Assembly: GCA_035390965.1 (NCBI GenBank)
Contig: DAOPKE010000009.1
Coordinates: 1 to 52,511, forward strand
Direction: 5' to 3'
Length of the DNA stretch: 52,511 bases
Origin: GWF2-43-63 sp035390965
GTDB lineage: Bacteria; Bacteroidota; Bacteroidia; Bacteroidales; DTU049
Every line of letters starts with the position of its first letter. Within the stretch, counting starts at the first letter, position 1. The notes beneath the pieces are model-generated. The model saw only the letters and a list, made by a program, of their open reading frames with translations. It searched no databases and was not told the origin of the DNA. Shown here piece by piece: positions 1 through 8,067 of this stretch. A program made the translations under genes and the position numbers.

Positions 1-602
1 CAAACCCATATACAGTGACTCCTGCATCAACAACAACCTATAGTGTAACCGGTACGGATGGTTCCGGCTGCTCAGCTGTAGCTTCAGTTGCAGTCACTGT
101 CAATCCGCTGCCCACTGTATCAGTGGTCTTCCCGGCCGAAGTGGCAACTGTTTGCAAAGACAGTCTGGTTGCGCTTTCCGGAGGTTCACCTGCAGGTGGT
201 GTCTGGAGCGGTACCGGTGTTACCGGAAGTGATTTCCTTGCCAATACAACAGGCGCTTTCACTATTACTTATACTTACACTGATGCCAATACCTGTTCAA
301 ACAGCGCTACAGGAACCATTACGGTTGAGAACTGCACCTCAATCAGCGAGTACAGCAGCAACGAAATGGTTGTCTACCCGAACCCTGCCAGCGATGTCAT
401 TACCATTTCATTCGGTAAAGTGGATGCATCACAGGTTGAAATCACCCTGTTTGATCTTTCGGGTCGTCTCGTAAGCAACGAGGTTCTGAATCTGAACGGA
501 TCAAGTGTTGAGGTTTCTGTGAACCAGCTCCCGGCCGGTGTTTACACATTGAAAGTAAAAGCCGGAACCGATGTATTCTTCACAAAGATTACAAGACTCT
601 GA
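1..602 (+). CDS. C-terminal part of a type IX-secreted surface protein
   Basis: The reading frame is open from the first base of the window, so the start lies outside. The visible part of about 200 residues has two sections. The first is Thr/Ser/Gly-rich and resembles Ig-like or PKD-like adhesin repeats (pieces such as TYSVTGTDGSGCSA and TITYTYTDANTCS). The last 80 residues form a type A sorting domain: the VVYPNPASDVITISF motif, a central DLSGRLVS strand, and LPAGVYTLKVK before the stop. Domains of this kind direct proteins through the type IX secretion system to the cell surface of Bacteroidota. The cargo function is probably adhesion or cell-wall display, but the functional part is not in the window. 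A terminator follows the stop by 17 bases. Confidence 0.85.
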   Translation, partial: NPYTVTPASTTTYSVTGTDGSGCSAVASVAVTVNPLPTVSVVFPAEVATVCKDSLVALSGGSPAGGVWSGTGVTGSDFLANTTGAFTITYTYTDANTCSNSATGTITVENCTSISEYSSNEMVVYPNPASDVITISFGKVDASQVEITLFDLSGRLVSNEVLNLNGSSVEVSVNQLPAGVYTLKVKAGTDVFFTKITRL

Positions 603-619
603 TAATTTTAGAAATTCTG

Positions 620-648
620 AAAAAGGCTGCCTTCGGGTGGCCTTTTTT
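620..648 (+). terminator. Rho-independent terminator after the surface-protein gene
   Basis: A stem with an A-run on the left, GGC/GCC core pairs and a TTCG loop is followed by a T-run on the right (AAAAAGGC ... GGCCTTTTTT). It lies 17 bases after the stop codon and has the form of an intrinsic terminator. Confidence 0.75.
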
Positions 649-1311
649 AATAAATACGAAATCAGAAATACGAGATACGAAATTAGAAACAAGAAATACG
701 AGATTGGATGTGAAAATGTGGAGACTTCGTCCATGTGCGGCTTCGACGATGTGGAAATATATGATTCTGGAAAAGATGTGGAAATGTGAGATCAGGCGGA
801 AGTTATAATGCGTTAGTAGTTGTGAGTTTTGAGTTATAAATTATAAGTTATGAGCGAGAACTTGTAACGATTGTAACATGTACGATTGTAACGACTCAGC
901 TCCTTCTCAGAGCTGAAAGCTGACTGCTGAGGGCGGCTTGGTCTTGACCTTGCACCTCAAAGGAGCTTCACGTAGAACGTGACGTGGTCGCACACCTTGT
1001 CCCTGGGGCCTTTGGCCCAAGGCTGAGATATTTAGCGCCTTCAGCGCTTCCGATGGTGCTTCACGTAAAACGTGACAAGTCGCAGCTTTCTTTGATACCT
1101 TCGGACTCATTGTGTGTTGTGCATTGTTCGTTTTGCCATGGACTGCAAGCCGCATGCCACCTGCCAACTTCTCAGCACCGTCTCAGAGCGCCGACGCTTA
1201 GGTCGGCACCTGCTGCTGAAAGCTGCTTAATATTGTAACGATTTCCGCTTTCAGCGTGATAAATTCCACGTCTGTAACGATAGTAACGAGTAACGCCTGT
1301 AACGAAAGTTT
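649..1311. repeat. Gene-free, repeat-rich intergenic stretch
   Basis: No convincing gene. 649-712 is a degenerate tandem array of units like GAAATACGARAT, followed by GATGTGGAAA-type units to 790. TGTAACG units occur at about 868-895. 1009-1052 and 1180-1225 carry GC-rich words (CTTCAGCGCTTCC, AGCTGAAAGCTG) that recur at 6.3-6.45 kb. The open frames here do not look like proteins and are read through repeats. Confidence 0.6.
1233..1305. repeat. TGTAACG-family intergenic repeat, copy A
   Basis: Contains ATTTCCGCTTTCAGCG, then ATAAATTCCACGTCTGTAAC and several TGTAACG or GTAACG words. The same ordered block is present at 6492-6575, so this is a dispersed repeat and not random low complexity. 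Confidence 0.65.
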
Positions 1312-2601
1312 CTATTTAATATCCACCGCCAGCCATTCCTCAAGCATTGAAATAATTTTCATATGCAAATCATCAGGCATATCTGCTATGCGCACATTGT
1401 GGCAATTATCTTTATCCATGGCAAAAACAACATTCTGATTATCGCCACAAACGGCTGCTGTAGCGCTCCACGGATCATCCTCGCCATAAATGAAAATAAT
1501 GTTTTTTGCATCTGTCTTTATGTAATTGCGCACCATTTCAAGCATTTCGGGATTATACTGTACCGGAACATCTTTTGGCACCAGAATCCGGTTGCTGATG
1601 TAGCCCGATTTGATTGAAAGCAGATCACCAAGGCCTGTTGTGTCATATCCATAGTAACCAACTTCGTTGTAGGCCTGTACGAAAAACGCTCCGGTACCAT
1701 TCTGGTCATGGATTCCGTAGGTTGTGGGTGCAATGATTTTTTTCAAATGCTTATACAGTGTAGTTGGCTTTACATCCGGAGATGGAATGGACGCTGGATT
1801 TCCGCAATACTGAAAAAACGCGAATGGATATTCAACCACCATGTAATCCAGTGTGCTGTCAATGCTCATAATCAGTGTGTCTTCAGCGGCTTTCATATCA
1901 ATGGCTATGTACTTTTTCATGCTCTCTCTGTTTTTCAGAACTGCCCGTTGAAAAGCATGAATTTTTGCGCGTATGGAATCTTCACTTACATCCTTCAGAA
2001 ACGTGATGCAGCGCGGATCTTCATCTGCAATTGTAAATGGCGCCACATACGAAACAGTTGCTTCTACATCGTTGGGATACAGTGCTCGGTGATACACACA
2101 GGTGCTTCCGCCTTTGCTGGCGCCGGTTGTAACCCATTTGCCCTTGTAGAAAGGTTTCAGCATGGAAATGATCTGATGATGATCGGCCGCAGCCTGCCTT
2201 ACGTTCAGATATTCCCAGGGACAATTGTCAGGAATGCTTTTTCCGAAAAAACGGTGCTCAATCACAATCTGGTTGGCATTCATCATCGATGTCAGTTCTT
2301 CGATGTACCATGGATATTTGGCATGTTCCGCCGAATAACCCTCGGTTACAAGAACAGTCGGCGCATCGAAACTGCGATGAGTAATAAAAACCCGCTGGGT
2401 GAAAGACCCTTTGCTGGCATCGTTGTGATCAACCGGCATCTTTACTTTTAGAATATAGGATTCGCTGTATCCATCAACGGCAGCTTTTTCAAGCACTTCA
2501 ACTCCCTGGAGCTTTTCGAGAAGTGGTTTCAGTTCCTGTGCTTTTACCTGAAGAAAGGAAACGACAATCAGAAACAGACTGAAGAAAAAAAGTTTTCGCA
2601 T
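1312..2601 (-). CDS. Secreted S37-family (PS-10-like) aminopeptidase
   Basis: A 429-residue protein with a signal peptide (MRKLFFFSLFLIVVSF, probable cleavage after QVKAQ). The alpha/beta-hydrolase nucleophile motif is GASKGG with Ser about residue 162. Further on are YGEDDPWSA, a likely catalytic Asp context, and CHNVR, a likely catalytic His near the end. Spacing and the sequence VIEHRFFGKSIP before the nucleophile fit peptidase family S37, known from a Streptomyces tripeptidyl aminopeptidase and common in Bacteroidota. The likely role is release of N-terminal peptides from extracellular protein in the periplasm or outside. The ATG at 2601 is preferred over one five codons upstream because it begins the signal peptide directly. 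The gene stands alone and is divergent from the sulfur-carrier gene. The substrate is not deducible. Confidence 0.8.
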   Translation of the reverse strand: MRKLFFFSLFLIVVSFLQVKAQELKPLLEKLQGVEVLEKAAVDGYSESYILKVKMPVDHNDASKGSFTQRVFITHRSFDAPTVLVTEGYSAEHAKYPWYIEELTSMMNANQIVIEHRFFGKSIPDNCPWEYLNVRQAAADHHQIISMLKPFYKGKWVTTGASKGGSTCVYHRALYPNDVEATVSYVAPFTIADEDPRCITFLKDVSEDSIRAKIHAFQRAVLKNRESMKKYIAIDMKAAEDTLIMSIDSTLDYMVVEYPFAFFQYCGNPASIPSPDVKPTTLYKHLKKIIAPTTYGIHDQNGTGAFFVQAYNEVGYYGYDTTGLGDLLSIKSGYISNRILVPKDVPVQYNPEMLEMVRNYIKTDAKNIIFIYGEDDPWSATAAVCGDNQNVVFAMDKDNCHNVRIADMPDDLHMKIISMLEEWLAVDIK

Positions 2602-2642
2602 TTTATTTTTTTGCAATGATACAAAATCTGTGCGTGATGGAA

Positions 2643-2673
2643 TTGCAGAATCGATAAAAATCCCTTATGTTTG
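2643..2673 (+). promoter_or_regulatory. Bacteroidota-type promoter for the sulfur-carrier gene
   Basis: TTG at 2643-2645, a 20-base spacer, and TATGTTTG at 2666-2673 match the Bacteroidota consensus TTTG-N19/20-TAnnTTTG. The start codon is 22 bases downstream. Confidence 0.65.
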
Positions 2674-2695
2674 TACATCCAATTTCTGAATCACG

Positions 2696-2902
2696 ATGAA
2701 AATCATTCTCAATAATAACATTGAAATACTTGATGAAAACAAAGTCCGGACAATCAGAGACTTGTTGGAATTGAAGAATTTTTCTTTCAAGCTTCTGGTT
2801 GTAAAAATCAATGGCCGGCTTATTCCCAAAACCGACTACGATGTTGCCACCATTCACGACGGAGATGATGTGATGATTTTGCATCTGATGTCGGGTGGGT
2901 GA
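2696..2902 (+). CDS. ThiS/MoaD-type sulfur carrier protein
   Basis: A 68-residue beta-grasp protein ending in LMSGG. The C-terminal Gly-Gly is the defining site of ThiS/MoaD carriers: it is adenylated by an E1-like enzyme and converted to a thiocarboxylate that donates sulfur. The middle (KINGRLIPKTDYD ... DGDDVMIL) looks more like ThiS than MoaD. No thiamine genes are visible nearby. A ThiF-type activating enzyme (49137-49727) and other pterin-cofactor genes are in the same window, so it may serve molybdopterin or tungstopterin synthesis, thiazole synthesis, or both. It is monocistronic with its own promoter and a weak hairpin after the stop. Membership in the carrier family is clear; the pathway is inference. 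Confidence 0.8.
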   Translation: MKIILNNNIEILDENKVRTIRDLLELKNFSFKLLVVKINGRLIPKTDYDVATIHDGDDVMILHLMSGG

Positions 2903-2903
2903 G

Positions 2904-2928
2904 ACTTGCAGCGCAAAGCGATGCAAGT
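2904..2928 (+). terminator. Hairpin just after the sulfur-carrier stop
   Basis: ACTTGCA and TGCAAGT arms enclose a smaller CGC-AAA-GCG stem. It begins two bases after the stop. There is no T-run, so termination strength is uncertain; it may protect the 3' end instead. Confidence 0.4.
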
Positions 2929-3054
2929 TGAAAGTTTATAAAGTTTCTAAAGTTGAAAGGCAACGTAAACGCATACGGCATGGAGCATGCGGCTTGCGGA
3001 TCTTCGCTCTCGCTCTGAAGCTAAGCTGAGCCCCGCCCGCTGTCATTCAGAGTG

Positions 3055-3070
3055 TCCGCCAGCTGGCGGA
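3055..3070. repeat. 16-bp perfect palindrome
   Basis: TCCGCCAGCTGGCGGA reads the same on both strands. It lies in gene-free DNA between the carrier gene and the FG-GAP gene, flanked by TCATTCAGAG and TGTATCGAAG. It looks like a dispersed palindromic element of unknown role. Confidence 0.6.
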
Positions 3071-3189
3071 TGTATCGAAGAACGACAGCGGGTTTGCAAT
3101 ATGTCGCACTTCGATACGATGAAGACTATTGAATCATAATGCTGAATACTTCATCACTCAGTGTGACAATCGCTTTTGCTGCAGCAGTA

Positions 3190-3277
3190 AAAATCAACAG
3201 AAGACCTTATTGAGTTCCTCTGACGGTACCGTCGGGGGATCTCTTTATATACTTCAGACTCCGCTTCTGTTGATTTT
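3190..3277. repeat. 88-bp element with terminal inverted repeats and an inner hairpin
   Basis: The ends are perfect 14-base inverted repeats (AAAATCAACAGAAG at 3190-3203; complement at 3264-3277). Inside is a second hairpin of about 15 bp around GACGGTACCGTC (3220-3231), with arms GAGTTCCTC and GGGGGATCTC. It could be a miniature inverted-repeat element, a REP-like sequence or a structured RNA. No open frame crosses it convincingly. Confidence 0.55.
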
Positions 3278-3307
3278 AAATTGGCGGATCGTTGAAAGAA
3301 CCAGAGA

Positions 3308-4228
3308 TTATTCCTCTTCTTTACTAACTATCATTATCTGATAGAACAATCCGATATCATTTGCAATAATATTTTCCACTATCCCATCTCCGTTGATATC
3401 AGAGAAAATATTATCACCATATGATATCAACATGCCGGTAAATCCTACATGAGGATCAGAAAACTCTGCATTCGTTGAATTGCCCTCATTCCATTGAATA
3501 AATACATTTTTTCCAGTTTCTTCTGTATAAGCAGTATAATAAGCATCAAAATCGCCATCGCCATCAATGTCCGAAAAATAGATGTAAGCAGTTGAATTCT
3601 CTATGAGGCCGAGTGGTGCAAATTCCACTTGTGAAAATTCAGGTGTCTTTGCTGTCCCAACATTTTCCTGCATGGCAACTCTTGATTCCTTAATATTTTG
3701 TCCGGTTCTGTACACGCCGATTAAATCAAGATCTCCATCACCGTCAATATCAACAAAATTCTTGTAAAAGAAATTTTCAGACATCCCGAATCCGAAGGGT
3801 ACGGCTTTATCAAAGACAGGAGTTGATTTAGTCCCTGTATTCTCACTCCAAAGACTTAGACTTTTAAACGTTCCCACAGCGCTGAATTTCATTCCAAAGG
3901 CATCCAGATCTCCGTCATTGTCAATGTCAGCATAAGTGGCATTCATCATTCCCTTCAAACCGAAAGGCCTTTTTTTGGGTGATTCGAAGGACGGCAATTG
4001 AGATGTTCCGGAATTTAGTAAAAATACCTGTCCAAAATCGCTAGCGCCTAAAAAATCCATATCTCCGTCATAGTCAATATCAACAACACACAGTAGATAG
4101 GTATTTATTGGTGGACTGATAAGACCTTTTGTCTTAATACGCGTTTTTTCAGGATTAAATTGCTGCGCAAATGTCTCATTAAACGCCATAGCGCATATAA
4201 ACGAAAAAAGTATAAAAAGCGCTTTCAT
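3308..4228 (-). CDS. Secreted FG-GAP/VCBS repeat protein
   Basis: About 306 residues with a signal peptide (MKALFILFSFICAMAF, cleavage near ETFAQ). Five Ca-binding loops of the DxDxDGDxD type are visible: DIDYDGDMDF, DIDNDGDLDA, DIDGDGDLDL, DIDGDGDFDA and DINGDGIVEN. These repeats build integrin-like beta-propellers in surface and secreted proteins. No type IX sorting domain is visible at the C-terminus, which ends in an acidic SKEEE. An alternative start at 4264 fits the promoter at 4279-4286 equally well; the longer frame to 4282 would overlap that promoter. The ligand and role are unknown. The gene is alone, in the same direction as menG-hldA but 73 or more bases downstream of them. Confidence 0.75.
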   Translation of the reverse strand: MKALFILFSFICAMAFNETFAQQFNPEKTRIKTKGLISPPINTYLLCVVDIDYDGDMDFLGASDFGQVFLLNSGTSQLPSFESPKKRPFGLKGMMNATYADIDNDGDLDAFGMKFSAVGTFKSLSLWSENTGTKSTPVFDKAVPFGFGMSENFFYKNFVDIDGDGDLDLIGVYRTGQNIKESRVAMQENVGTAKTPEFSQVEFAPLGLIENSTAYIYFSDIDGDGDFDAYYTAYTEETGKNVFIQWNEGNSTNAEFSDPHVGFTGMLISYGDNIFSDINGDGIVENIIANDIGLFYQIMIVSKEEE

Positions 4229-4278
4229 ATTTTGAATCCGGAGTGAAAATAGTGTCTGTTTCATTTTGGAATATTTTT

Positions 4279-4286
4279 GCAAAAAT
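4279..4286 (-). promoter_or_regulatory. -7 box for the FG-GAP gene
   Basis: Read on the minus strand this is TATTTTTG, a match to TAnnTTTG. No clear -33 element was found. It sits 15 bases before the ATG at 4264. Confidence 0.45.
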
Positions 4287-4301
4287 AAAGCTTTTGTCAG
4301 T

Positions 4302-5012
4302 TTATTTTTTACCTACCACATACATCCACGCAATCCCACCCGATAATTTTTTTGTCCGGACTATCTCAAACCCGCAGTCAGTGAGGATTTTCTCCATGTC
4401 ATTCCCATAGGGGAATTGCTGCACGGTCTGGTTCAGATATGTGTAGGCATTATTGTGGCGCGACAAACGGCGGCCACGCAGCGGAAGAATATGATTGAAA
4501 TAAAATTTATAAACGTGTCGCCAGAAAAATCCGGTTGGCATTCCGAATTCAAGTATCACAAAGTGCCCGCCTGGAGCGAGAATGCGGTGCATCTCCTTCA
4601 GCCCTTTTTCAAGCGATGCAAAATTCCGCACACCGAAAGAGCAGGTGATGAGATCGAAGGCGTTCGTTGCAAATGGGGCCATTTCAGCGTTGCATTTCAC
4701 CAATTCGGCCATAACACAGGATTTGCTGAGTTTTAATTTCGCAATCTCCAGCATTTTTTCTGAAGGATCCGCTGCTACCAGTTTTTCGGGATGTAGCTTC
4801 GACAGTTCCAGTGTCAGATCGCCGGTACCGGCCGACATATCCAGAATCTGCTGTGGATTGTATTTCCGCACCGCCTTACGCAGCTTCCGGCGCCAGATCA
4901 CATCTACACTGAAGGAAAGTCGCCGGTTGATTTTATCGTAGGTTGGTGCAATGTCGTTGAACATGTCAACAACAACGTTTGATTTTTTTTCTTCGGCTTT
5001 CGGATCGCTCAT
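4302..5012 (-). CDS. menG: Demethylmenaquinone methyltransferase (UbiE/MenG)
   Basis: A 236-residue class I SAM methyltransferase. The N-terminal FNDIAPTYDKINRRLSFSVD is the UbiE/MenG signature. Motif I is DMSAGTGDLT (the family usually has D-x-A/T-GTGD). The second signature (FGVRNF and HRILAPGGHFVILEF) is complete. The enzyme methylates demethylmenaquinone to menaquinone, so the organism probably has a quinone-based respiratory chain. The start at 5012 gives MSDPKAEEK. A longer frame from 5111 runs into the upstream kinase gene and has a Cys/Arg-rich non-homologous extension, so it was rejected. The ATG overlaps the stop of the kinase gene by one base (TGATG), implying translational coupling. 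Confidence 0.9.
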   Translation of the reverse strand: MSDPKAEEKKSNVVVDMFNDIAPTYDKINRRLSFSVDVIWRRKLRKAVRKYNPQQILDMSAGTGDLTLELSKLHPEKLVAADPSEKMLEIAKLKLSKSCVMAELVKCNAEMAPFATNAFDLITCSFGVRNFASLEKGLKEMHRILAPGGHFVILEFGMPTGFFWRHVYKFYFNHILPLRGRRLSRHNNAYTYLNQTVQQFPYGNDMEKILTDCGFEIVRTKKLSGGIAWMYVVGKK

Positions 5013-6001
5013 CAGCCGCGGCTTTCGGAAAGTGATTTCAGGAACCGTTCCTGATCGACCGGCACAACGCCTACATATTCGCACACAATGCCGGCTGCAG
5101 CATTCGACCATTCGGCCATTTCCTGCGGGCTGGCTCCTATGGCCAGTGCCAGTGCCGCCACCGCAATCACCGTATCGCCGGCTCCGGAAACATCGGCCAC
5201 TTTGCGCACACGCGTTGGCATGTGAATGTAGCCCGGTTTCCCGTTCTCATGGTGGCAAAGCAGCATCCCTCGCTCACCCAGCGTCAGCAGCAGATAGCGG
5301 ATGTTTTGTTGTTTCCTGAATTCCTCACAAAATGCAGCCAGTTCATCCATTTCTTCCGGAAGCTCCTTGTTCAGTGCATCGCGCAGTTCCTTGAGGTTTG
5401 GCTTGAAAACGGTCACGTTTTTATAATGCAGAAAATTCCGCTTTTTCGGATCGACCAGCACCGGAATATTGTGTTTCGATGCCTCTGAAACCACAGATTC
5501 AATCAGCTTTGCATCAATCACACCCTTGTCGTAATCTTCAAAAATAATGGCGTCGAATCCGTTGGCAATTATCAGGTCCTGCACATGCTTTGTAAATTTC
5601 TGCTGCAGTTCTTCGGGCAGGGGAGCATCAGTTTCTTCATCCACACGCAGCATCTGTACATTGTTTCCAATGATGCGGAATTTGGTTGTCGTAATGCGGT
5701 CATGGCTTTTCAGCAGTCCGTTGCGGGGCATTCCGTTTTCAGCAAGCAGATTTTCGAATTGTGCTGCTTTGTCATCATCGCCCAAAACGGCAGAAAGAAT
5801 CGCAGTACTATCCAGCGCGCTGATGTTCAGAGCCACGTTGGCGGCGCCTCCCATGCGGCTTTCGCGTTTTTCGACCGATACCACCGGCACTGGTGCCTCA
5901 GGACTGATGCGGTCCACCTTGCCCCAGATGTAGGCGTCGAGCATCACATCGCCGATGATGAGAATTTTCTTTTTCTGAAAAGGATTTTCCCTGAAATTCA
6001 T
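5012..6001 (-). CDS. hldA: PfkB-family kinase, HldA/RfaE1-like heptose-7-phosphate kinase
   Basis: A 329-residue ribokinase-fold protein. It shows the GDVMLDAYIWGKVDRISPEA N-terminus typical of RfaE domain I, the substrate-binding GGAANVALN motif, and the catalytic SGAGDTVIA near the C-terminus. The RfaE nucleotidyltransferase domain is absent, as in single-domain HldA. It phosphorylates D-glycero-D-manno-heptose 7-phosphate at C1 during LPS-core or S-layer glycan precursor synthesis in the cytoplasm. The start at 6001 (MNFRENPF) is preferred because the -7 box at 6036-6043 would leave almost no leader for the ATG at 6025. It overlaps menG by one base. The pairing with menG has no obvious biochemical logic. 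Confidence 0.85.
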   Translation of the reverse strand: MNFRENPFQKKKILIIGDVMLDAYIWGKVDRISPEAPVPVVSVEKRESRMGGAANVALNISALDSTAILSAVLGDDDKAAQFENLLAENGMPRNGLLKSHDRITTTKFRIIGNNVQMLRVDEETDAPLPEELQQKFTKHVQDLIIANGFDAIIFEDYDKGVIDAKLIESVVSEASKHNIPVLVDPKKRNFLHYKNVTVFKPNLKELRDALNKELPEEMDELAAFCEEFRKQQNIRYLLLTLGERGMLLCHHENGKPGYIHMPTRVRKVADVSGAGDTVIAVAALALAIGASPQEMAEWSNAAAGIVCEYVGVVPVDQERFLKSLSESRG

Positions 6002-6035
6002 AGGATTGCTTTTTACCGTATGCATGAATCAACTG

Positions 6036-6043
6036 CAAAAATA
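6036..6043 (-). promoter_or_regulatory. -7 box for hldA-menG
   Basis: On the minus strand this reads TATTTTTG (TAnnTTTG). The expected start of transcription, about 6030, favours the hldA ATG at 6001. No good -33 element is visible. Confidence 0.5.
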
Positions 6044-6589
6044 AGAATTTATTGAGGATCGTGTTTTTGCTTGTAGATAATGCTATCATGTTGAACTGAG
6101 CTTTTTATTTTCATGGCCCCTAATCCGTCTCCGCCCTATACTCCGCGCGCGCCGGCCGAGTGTGCCTGCGGTGGCCAGCGGGCTTCCTGCCGGTCGCCGC
6201 TGCCCGACGGGCACACATTCGTCCCGCGCTGCTTGCGGGGTGCCGGGCTCCGCCGGGGTGCATGCCGGATTGCAATGCCGGGCTGCTGCTATATATTGTA
6301 TGCTCAGGGTTTCACACCGGGCTAATATATGCCGCGCTTTCAGCGCTTTTTGTGCTACGCTTCGTCTTTTATGCCTCGGCATGATATTGTCTCAGTTATG
6401 TCTCAGAGCTGATGACTGACTATTCCGTGCCTTGTGGACGGGACTTCGCCGATGGCTGAAAGCTTAATGTAACGTCTGTAACGTCTTTCGATTCCAGCGG
6501 AATAAATTCCACGTCTGTAACGATTTCCGCTTCCAGCGGAATAAATTCCACGATTGTAACGTCTGTAACGCCGAATACTGAAATTTAAT
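6044..6589. repeat. Gene-free GC-rich and repeat-rich intergenic region
   Basis: 6120-6300 is unusually GC-rich, with short inverted and direct words (GCCGGGCT, GCTGCTTGCGG). Several overlapping open frames exist but none has a recognisable protein character. 6310-6460 shares words with the 1.0-1.2 kb intergenic stretch (CTTTCAGCGCTTT, TCTCAGAGCTGA, GCTGAAAGCTTAA). TGTAACG-type units fill 6470-6575. I see no gene here. Confidence 0.6.
6492..6575. repeat. TGTAACG-family intergenic repeat, copy B (39-bp tandem)
   Basis: TTCCAGCGGAATAAATTCCA occurs at 6492-6511 and again at 6531-6550, a period of 39. Each copy is followed by CG plus TGTAACG words. The block matches 1241-1280, including ATTTCCGC before the second copy. 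Confidence 0.7.
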
Positions 6590-6597
6590 TACATTTG
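6590..6597 (+). promoter_or_regulatory. -7 box for the lptF/G-glycosyltransferase operon
   Basis: TACATTTG matches TAnnTTTG and lies 15 bases before the ATG at 6613. A -33 TTG at the right distance was not seen. Confidence 0.5.
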
Positions 6598-6612
6598 TTT
6601 GCTTATTTGAAC

Positions 6613-8067
6613 ATGAAAAAGCTGCATTTACTTGTTTTACGCGCCTATGCCGGCCCTCTTGTCCTGACTTTCTGCATTGCGGAATTCGTATTGCTGATGC
6701 AGTTTCTGTGGAAATACATCGATGACCTTGTTGGCAAAGGGCTCGATTTTCTGATTATCGGTCAACTGCTTTTCTATGCATCTGCCACCTTTGTTCCCAT
6801 GGCGCTCCCACTGGCTATTCTGCTGGCATCGCTCATGACCATGGGAAATCTGGGCGAACACTATGAACTTGTTGCAGCCAAAGCTTCCGGCATTTCATTC
6901 CGGAAAATCATGATGCCTTTGGTTTTATTGTCTCTTTTCATCAGTGGTGTGGCCTTCTTTTTCAGTAATCAGGTGCTTCCGGTTGCCAATTTGAAAATGT
7001 TTTCCTTGCTGTATGATGTCAAGGAGCAGAAACCGGCGCTGAATATTCAGGAAGGCGTATTCTACCGCGATATTGACGGCTATGTGATTAAAGTAGGAGA
7101 AAAAGATAAGGACGGTCAGACCATCCGAAGGGTGTTGGTTTATGACCACACAAAGCCGGGCGGGAATTTATCTGTTACCATTGCCGAAAGCGGTACTATG
7201 GTTACAACAGATGATAAGCGAACACTGATATTTACATTATATAATGGCACTAATTATACTGAACCGCGTAATAATCGCGAAAGTCTCACCAGAAGACCGA
7301 TGCAGCGTGTACATTTTAGCGAGGAACAGCTTCGGTTCGATCTTTCATCTTTTTCCATGAGTCGTACCAGCGAAGAATTGTTCAAGGAGCATTATCAGAT
7401 GATGAATCTCGAACAGCTTTCAACATCGATTGATACGCTGGTTACTGAGCGTGGTTCGCGGCAGGACGAGTTTGCACACCAATTGATGCGTTCATCGGGG
7501 TATTTTTACAATTTTATTGTTTTGCAAAAACGTAAACCACTCGCCGGTAATGATTCGCTGGCTGATGATGTATCCCGCATTCGTTTTGATATGTCGCCAA
7601 CCCAGTACAGGACTGCCGTAGGCGAAGCCATAGGAATGGCACGCGCCAATGCAATGATGGTGGATAATTACAATAAGGAAATGGAAGCCAAACAAAAAAT
7701 CCTTATAAAACACGAGGTAGAAATACAACGTAAATTCACTCTTTCCATTGCCTGTTTGTTGCTGTTTTTTATCGGAGCACCTTTGGGAGCTATTATTCGC
7801 AAAGGCGGACTGGGAATGCCATTGGTTGTGTCCGTCATTGTATTTATTTTGTATTATATCATTTCCATTACCGGCGAAAAAAGTGTGAAAGAAGGGGCTC
7901 TGTCACCTGAATTTGGCATGTGGATTTCTTCCATGATTCTTCTGCCCTTTGGTATTTGGCTGACATTAAAAACCACAACCGACAGCCCTTTAATGGAAAC
8001 AGATTCCTGGGTTAAGCTTGCCGAGAAATTCAATAAATTTTTCAGAATCAAAAAGAAGTCTGAATGA
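6613..8067 (+). CDS. LptF/LptG-family LPS export permease (YjgP/YjgQ)
   Basis: A 484-residue protein with the family layout. There are three N-terminal membrane segments (roughly residues 10-35, 55-80 and 100-125), a large periplasmic beta-jellyroll-like region, and three C-terminal segments (beginning LSIACLLLFFIGAPLGAIIRKGGLG). FIGAPLGA-IIRKGG near TM4 and ELVAAKASGIS after TM2 are family hallmarks. These permeases extract LPS from the inner membrane with LptB. The periplasmic part is longer than in E. coli LptF/G, with an extra stretch around residues 250-340. The ATG at 6613 is chosen because it follows the -7 box and begins MKKLHLLVLRAYAG; an upstream TTG lies in the promoter. The stop overlaps the next start (ATGA), so it leads an operon with two glycosyltransferases. 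Confidence 0.88.
   Translation: MKKLHLLVLRAYAGPLVLTFCIAEFVLLMQFLWKYIDDLVGKGLDFLIIGQLLFYASATFVPMALPLAILLASLMTMGNLGEHYELVAAKASGISFRKIMMPLVLLSLFISGVAFFFSNQVLPVANLKMFSLLYDVKEQKPALNIQEGVFYRDIDGYVIKVGEKDKDGQTIRRVLVYDHTKPGGNLSVTIAESGTMVTTDDKRTLIFTLYNGTNYTEPRNNRESLTRRPMQRVHFSEEQLRFDLSSFSMSRTSEELFKEHYQMMNLEQLSTSIDTLVTERGSRQDEFAHQLMRSSGYFYNFIVLQKRKPLAGNDSLADDVSRIRFDMSPTQYRTAVGEAIGMARANAMMVDNYNKEMEAKQKILIKHEVEIQRKFTLSIACLLLFFIGAPLGAIIRKGGLGMPLVVSVIVFILYYIISITGEKSVKEGALSPEFGMWISSMILLPFGIWLTLKTTTDSPLMETDSWVKLAEKFNKFFRIKKKSE

Noticed and set aside
1708..2451. Long plus-strand frame opposite the S37 peptidase
   Set aside because: It is a shadow of the peptidase gene, which has a signal peptide and catalytic motifs.
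2603..2926. Minus-strand frame opposite the sulfur carrier
   Set aside because: The plus-strand carrier has a promoter, a clear fold and a Gly-Gly end; the opposite frame has none of these.
4302..5111. Longer menG start giving a Cys/Arg-rich N-terminus
   Set aside because: The extension overlaps the kinase gene and has no family similarity; MSDPK at 5012 forms a one-base overlap with the kinase stop.
6086..6382. Overlapping GC-rich open frames on both strands between hldA and the LptF/G gene
   Set aside because: Several frames are open at once because of base composition; none has a signal, domain or plausible start, and the DNA shares repeat words with another intergenic region.
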